Below, one piece after another: positions 6,338 to 8,980 of a stretch of DNA of 8,980 bases. Origin of the DNA: an uncultured Micrococcales bacterium (GTDB taxonomy: Bacteria; Actinomycetota; Actinomycetes; S36-B12; UBA10799). A model generated the notes under the pieces. The model searched no databases. It was not told where the DNA came from and saw only the letters and a list, made by a program, of their open reading frames with translations. Position numbers and translations under genes: made by a program. Position 1 is the stretch's first letter, and each line of letters starts with the position of its first letter. Where the stretch lies: positions 1-8,980 of the forward strand of contig CALFYG010000045.1 in assembly GCA_937952095.1 (NCBI GenBank). The letters are read 5' to 3'.

Positions 6338-7736
6338 CGAGGACAAGTTCCCGTAGTTCGTCGATCGATTCCAAGAAGTGGTCGAGGATCCGTTCCGGGT
6401 CGTCGGTGATCCCGGTGTCGGAGTGGACCGAGAAGTTGAGCTGGCCGTTGAGGCTGTAAATGCCGAACGACAGGTTCATGTTGCCGCTCAAACCACCCAT
6501 GCCCCAACTGCCGAGCACCTTGCCGCCGGCGACGTAGATGGGGTGCCGCGGGCCGGGGACGTTGGTGGTCACTCCGATCGAATGCTCCTGCGTGACCTTG
6601 TGCAATGCGCGTTCGAGGTCGGGGGTCATCAGCGACGACACCGAGATCAGCCCGAAGGACACGATCGGCATCTGCGAATCCTTGAGCTCTTCAACCCGGC
6701 GATGGATCTCCTGCAACTGCTCCACCGGGTCCTCGATGCTCACCGGGAGTAGAACGGGGATCAGCCCGAAGCGGTTGCCCAGCGTGCGGGGTAGGTCCGC
6801 GTCCGGCCGCCGCAAACTCACCGGCACTGCGGTGAAGAGGTCGTCGACGGTGAGGCCGTCGTTCTCGACCAGATACTTGCGCAGAGAGTTGGTGAGTACG
6901 GCAAGCAGGACGTCGTTGATCGTGGTGCCGGTGGCGCGGCCGATGTCCTTGATCGGCTGTAGGTCGACCGGCTCGATCCAGTCGACCTTCTTCTCGCCGC
7001 TGACCTCGCCGTGCAGGATCGTCTTGCCGGGCCGCGGCGCGAAGAGGAACTCGACGGCGTTCTTCGACGCTTCCGTGGTGTCCTCTGCCACCCCGATCAC
7101 GTCGGTGCCGAACTCGATGAAGCGCTTGGGGTGCAACGCGACCGAGAGGGTCTCCTGCACGAAATCGAGCGGGCTGCGCACGATGTCCACGACCGGTTTC
7201 GTGGCCTTGCCGACGAGGTCACGCTTGCGGCGGCGGGGTTTGTCCACGGTGGTGGGGCGGTCGACGGTCTCGGTCTCGTCGCACAGACTCAACACCAGCC
7301 GGACCAGCGCCCAGCCGTCGGCGATGCTGTGCTGGATGCGGCTGTGCACCGCCGTGGTGCCACCCCGGTAGTTCTGGATGACGTACATCTTCCACAGCGG
7401 CCGCTCCCGGTCGAGCAGTTGCGAACGCTGTGCCGAGACCAGTTCTGCGAGTTCCTCCTTCGTGCCCGTCTCGAGGATGAGGACCTCGATGTGGTTGGTG
7501 ATGTCGAACTCGGGGTCGTCCTCCCAGTGCGGCAGGTACAACGGATTGCGGGAGGGTCGCAGGCGCTGGCTGAACGTGGGGTACTTGTCGACGATGCGTT
7601 CCTGGACGATCTGTGTGAAGAGGTCTGGGTCGATCTCGCGGTCGAGCCACATCAGCGATGAGACGGTCTGGTTGTTCTTCTCCCACTCGCTGTAGAGCCA
7701 TGCTGCGTCCGCTGGGGAAAGTCTGCGCTCTGCCAC
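6327..7736 (-). CDS. WS/DGAT-family O-acyltransferase (wax ester synthase/diacylglycerol acyltransferase)
   Basis: This 469-residue protein carries the WS/DGAT landmarks in order: start MAERRLSPADAAWLYSE, RPLW (112-115), active-site segment IQHSIADG (134-141), IND (273-275) in TTINDVLLAVL, and NVPGP (392-396). The family uses acyl-CoA to esterify diacylglycerol or fatty alcohols, making storage triacylglycerol or wax esters near the membrane. The usual HHxxxDG reads QHxxxDG here; the second histidine, taken as the catalytic one, is kept (His136). Some actinobacterial paralogues of this family have weak or no measured activity, so storage-lipid synthesis is an inference. The GTG at 7736-7734 gives the usual family N-terminus and has a -10 hexamer 7 nt upstream; the longer form from 7790 overlaps the divergent gene. 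It is the first gene of a unit with the PPOX-type protein. Confidence 0.85.
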   Translation of the reverse strand: MAERRLSPADAAWLYSEWEKNNQTVSSLMWLDREIDPDLFTQIVQERIVDKYPTFSQRLRPSRNPLYLPHWEDDPEFDITNHIEVLILETGTKEELAELVSAQRSQLLDRERPLWKMYVIQNYRGGTTAVHSRIQHSIADGWALVRLVLSLCDETETVDRPTTVDKPRRRKRDLVGKATKPVVDIVRSPLDFVQETLSVALHPKRFIEFGTDVIGVAEDTTEASKNAVEFLFAPRPGKTILHGEVSGEKKVDWIEPVDLQPIKDIGRATGTTINDVLLAVLTNSLRKYLVENDGLTVDDLFTAVPVSLRRPDADLPRTLGNRFGLIPVLLPVSIEDPVEQLQEIHRRVEELKDSQMPIVSFGLISVSSLMTPDLERALHKVTQEHSIGVTTNVPGPRHPIYVAGGKVLGSWGMGGLSGNMNLSFGIYSLNGQLNFSVHSDTGITDDPERILDHFLESIDELRELVLDDQ

Positions 7737-7743
7737 GCAGGCG

Positions 7744-7749
7744 AGTCTA
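7744..7749 (-). promoter_or_regulatory. -10 hexamer for leaderless WS/DGAT transcript
   Basis: On the minus strand TAGACT matches TANNNT and ends 7 nt before the GTG at 7736. No Shine-Dalgarno sequence is present. The site lies in the 43-bp divergent gap shared with the LmbE/PIG-L gene. Confidence 0.5.
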
Positions 7750-7767
7750 GTCCCGGCGCCGCGTGAA

Positions 7768-7773
7768 CACAAT
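7768..7773 (+). promoter_or_regulatory. -10-like hexamer for leaderless LmbE/PIG-L gene
   Basis: CACAAT fits NANNNT (first T replaced by C) and ends 6 nt before ATG 7780. It lies 19 nt from the opposing -10 hexamer of the acyltransferase gene, so the two polymerase sites would overlap and the promoters may compete. Confidence 0.4.
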
Positions 7774-7779
7774 GCGCGC

Positions 7780-8547
7780 ATGGCCGGCACGCTGGCGCTG
7801 GTAGTGGCACATCCGGACGACGATGCGTACGGGGTGGCGGGGACGGTCGCCCTGTACGCCGATCATCCCGACTTCCGGTATGTGCTGATCCACGCGACCG
7901 ATGGTGGGGCTGGCGAGATCGCGCCCGGGTTCCCTGCGACACGGGAGACGCTGGGGGCCATCCGCCGGGAGGAGGACCGGCGGGCCTGGGTCGCGTTGGG
8001 CCGGGTGCCCGATCGCCACGAATGGCTCGGCTACCCGGACGGGCAGGTGGCTCAGGCCGAGGACCTCACGGACCGCGTCGCGGGGATCCTCGCGCAGGAG
8101 CGTCCGGATGTGGTGGGGACCTTCGGCCCGGATGGGATGACAGGACATCCTGACCACATCGCCGTGGGCGCGGCCACCGACGCGGCGTTCCACCGCTTCG
8201 CAGGTGATGGCGGGCCGGGATTCAAGCGACTGCTCCACGGCGCGATGCCGGAGTCGGTGTTCCAGCGCTGGAACGCCTCGCGGGTGCGTCGCGGGGAGTC
8301 CGCGTGGGATCCGACCGAGGTGTACCACCTGCGTGGTGTCCCGGACGATCAGATCGGTATGACGGTCGACGTCAGATCGGTTGCCGATCGCATCGTCGCG
8401 GGCTTGCGGGAACACCGCAGCCAAGCGCACGTGATCGGTTCCATGTCCGACGCCGATTGGGCCCGCGCGGTCAGCCGCGAGCACTACGTCGTCGCGTGGC
8501 CACCGGGGCAGTCAGGACTGACCGATGTGTTCGAGGGTCTCGCCTGA
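7780..8547 (+). CDS. LmbE/PIG-L family zinc-dependent N-deacetylase
   Basis: This 255-residue protein starts with the family's metal-binding motif AHPDDD (10-15), where the last residue is usually Glu. By analogy with MshB, His11 and Asp14 bind zinc and Asp13 is the general base. TDGGAGE (40-46) and RREEDRRAWVALG (62-74) follow, and the second metal motif is GHPDHIAVG (122-130) with His126 as third ligand. Family members remove acetyl or acyl groups from N-acetylglucosamine-type substrates. They include MshB (mycothiol synthesis) and Mca (mycothiol conjugate amidase). It may be a mycothiol-related enzyme, but no feature here fixes the substrate. The ATG at 7780 has no Shine-Dalgarno sequence. 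The first repeat box of the downstream array begins 6 nt after its stop codon. Confidence 0.85.
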   Translation: MAGTLALVVAHPDDDAYGVAGTVALYADHPDFRYVLIHATDGGAGEIAPGFPATRETLGAIRREEDRRAWVALGRVPDRHEWLGYPDGQVAQAEDLTDRVAGILAQERPDVVGTFGPDGMTGHPDHIAVGAATDAAFHRFAGDGGPGFKRLLHGAMPESVFQRWNASRVRRGESAWDPTEVYHLRGVPDDQIGMTVDVRSVADRIVAGLREHRSQAHVIGSMSDADWARAVSREHYVVAWPPGQSGLTDVFEGLA

Positions 8548-8552
8548 CCGTT

Positions 8553-8607
8553 CCCCACAACTGGGCCGCCGACGTCGCCCAGGTCTGGAATCGGCCCACT
8601 TATGGGG
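8553..8607. repeat. Inverted-repeat pair 1 (boxes 1 and 2) of a four-box array
   Basis: Box 1, CCCCACAACTGGGCC (8553-8567), faces box 2, GGCCCACTTATGGGG (8593-8607), across 25 nt. Thirteen of 15 positions are complementary, with a further C/G pair extending the inner end. It lies immediately after the LmbE/PIG-L stop codon and could act as its terminator hairpin, but the same box recurs 40 nt further on, which a simple terminator does not explain. There is no T tract. Confidence 0.78.
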
Positions 8608-8647
8608 TTGGGATGTCTGGATTGCGGCCTTTGGTGCCGAGGCTGGC

Positions 8648-8692
8648 CCCCACAACTGGGCCGGGAGCGCCGACTCAGGCCCAGTTATGGGG
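8648..8692. repeat. Inverted-repeat pair 2 (boxes 3 and 4) of a four-box array
   Basis: Box 3, CCCCACAACTGGGCC (8648-8662), is identical to box 1. It faces box 4, GGCCCAGTTATGGGG (8678-8692), across 15 nt, and 14 of 15 positions are complementary. The one mismatch is C/A on the plus strand and a G-U wobble in minus-strand RNA. Box 4 covers the expected -35 position of the MoxR-type gene (TTATGG at 8685-8690, 18 nt before the -10 hexamer), so it could be an operator or part of the promoter. Confidence 0.78.
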
Positions 8693-8708
8693 AGCGAGGC
8701 CCGGCACG

Positions 8709-8714
8709 TACGCT
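8709..8714 (+). promoter_or_regulatory. -10 hexamer for leaderless MoxR-type gene
   Basis: TACGCT matches TANNNT and ends 7 nt before GTG 8722. No Shine-Dalgarno sequence is present. It supports GTG 8722 as the start. Confidence 0.48.
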
Positions 8715-8721
8715 CGAACCC

Positions 8722-8980
8722 GTGGAGTTCACCGGCACCCAGGCGTATCTGACCAACCCCGCACTCGAGGCGGCTGTGCGCTGCGCCCTTGTGCTGGAGA
8801 AGCCGCTGCTGGTGCGCGGCGAGCCGGGTACGGGCAAGACATTGCTGGCCGAAGCCGTGGCCGAGGCGCTGGACATGCCGCTCATCACGTGGCACGTCAA
8901 GAGCACCACCCGGGCGCAGGAGGGCCTGTACCACTACGACACCGTGCAGCGCCTCTACGACTCCCGCTTCGGCGACCACG
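8722..8980 (+). CDS. MoxR-type AAA+ ATPase (N-terminal part, runs off right edge)
   Basis: The first 86 residues are visible. After a short lead (MEFTGTQAYLTNPALEAAVRCALVLEKPLLVRG) comes a Walker A motif GEPGTGKT (33-40), then LLAEAVAEALDMPLITWHVKSTT. The next segment, RAQEGLYHYDTVQRLYDSRFGD, is characteristic of the MoxR group of AAA+ ATPases. These act as chaperones that assemble or insert metal cofactors, often with a von Willebrand A-domain partner encoded next door, which would lie beyond the window. Walker B and sensor motifs are also outside. GTG 8722 is the likely start, with a -10 hexamer 7 nt upstream. Box 4 of the inverted-repeat array lies over its presumed -35 region. Confidence 0.85.
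   Translation, partial: MEFTGTQAYLTNPALEAAVRCALVLEKPLLVRGEPGTGKTLLAEAVAEALDMPLITWHVKSTTRAQEGLYHYDTVQRLYDSRFGDH

Noticed and set aside
8553..8692. CRISPR array or DnaA-box cluster
   Set aside because: The repeats alternate in orientation with unequal 15-40 nt gaps, unlike CRISPR direct repeats. The AGTTRTGGGG core does not match the actinobacterial DnaA box TTGTCCACA or TTATCCACA.
8512..8979. 155-codon minus-strand open frame at the right end
   Set aside because: It overlaps the MoxR-type Walker A frame, the repeat array and the end of the deacetylase gene, and its translation has no recognisable domain; it is a shadow frame of GC-rich DNA.
1..8980. A dedicated new defence, secretion or biosynthetic system
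   Set aside because: All recognised genes are stand-alone enzymes, a transporter or a chaperone ATPase in short, differently oriented units. No nuclease, recombinase, toxin or modular synthase is present.

Overview
The window looks like chromosomal DNA of a high-GC actinobacterium. From about position 755 to the right edge the genes have strongly GC-ending codons. The families present (WS/DGAT acyltransferase, MpaB/DUF2236 oxygenase, PPOX-fold split-barrel protein, LmbE/PIG-L deacetylase) are common in Actinomycetota. Eight gene starts lack an obvious Shine-Dalgarno sequence and instead carry a TANNNT-like -10 hexamer 6-7 nt before the start codon, as expected for leaderless actinobacterial transcripts. 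Genus and species cannot be told from this window.

Left end (1-754, minus strand): one uninterrupted reading frame joins the N-terminus of a Gfo/Idh/MocA-type NAD(P) oxidoreductase to the C-terminal half of a sensor histidine kinase (no H-box, complete ATPase domain). The join lies near 585-615. The kinase part has a codon style unlike the rest of the window. I think an assembly or amplification chimera, or a recombination scar, is more likely than a working fusion protein.

Middle: a sugar-type MFS transporter (846-2093, +) and an NmrA-like NAD(P)-binding-fold protein (2119-2961, +) form a closely spaced pair. They converge, across a terminator-like hairpin, on an MpaB/DUF2236 oxygenase (3032-3904, -). 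That gene is divergent from a zinc-free MDR quinone oxidoreductase/alcohol dehydrogenase (3959-4909, +). A 121-bp imperfect inverted repeat then separates the MDR gene from a haloalkane dehalogenase with an intact DhlA-type active site (5040-5918, +).

Right: the dehalogenase converges on, and shares a CTAG stop with, a PPOX-fold protein (5915-6337, -). This is the second gene of an overlapping two-gene unit with a WS/DGAT acyltransferase (6327-7736, -). A 43-bp divergent promoter region separates that unit from a LmbE/PIG-L deacetylase (7780-8547, +). The 174-bp gap after it holds four copies of a 15-bp box in alternating orientation, followed by the start of a MoxR-type AAA+ ATPase (8722 to the edge, +).

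Functionally the window is a set of small redox, hydrolase and lipid-modifying enzymes in short transcription units, not one obvious pathway. I see no RNA genes, CRISPR, insertion sequence or recognisable defence system. The most noteworthy signals are the four-box repeat array, the large inverted repeat, the uniform leaderless start architecture and the chimeric frame at the left end.
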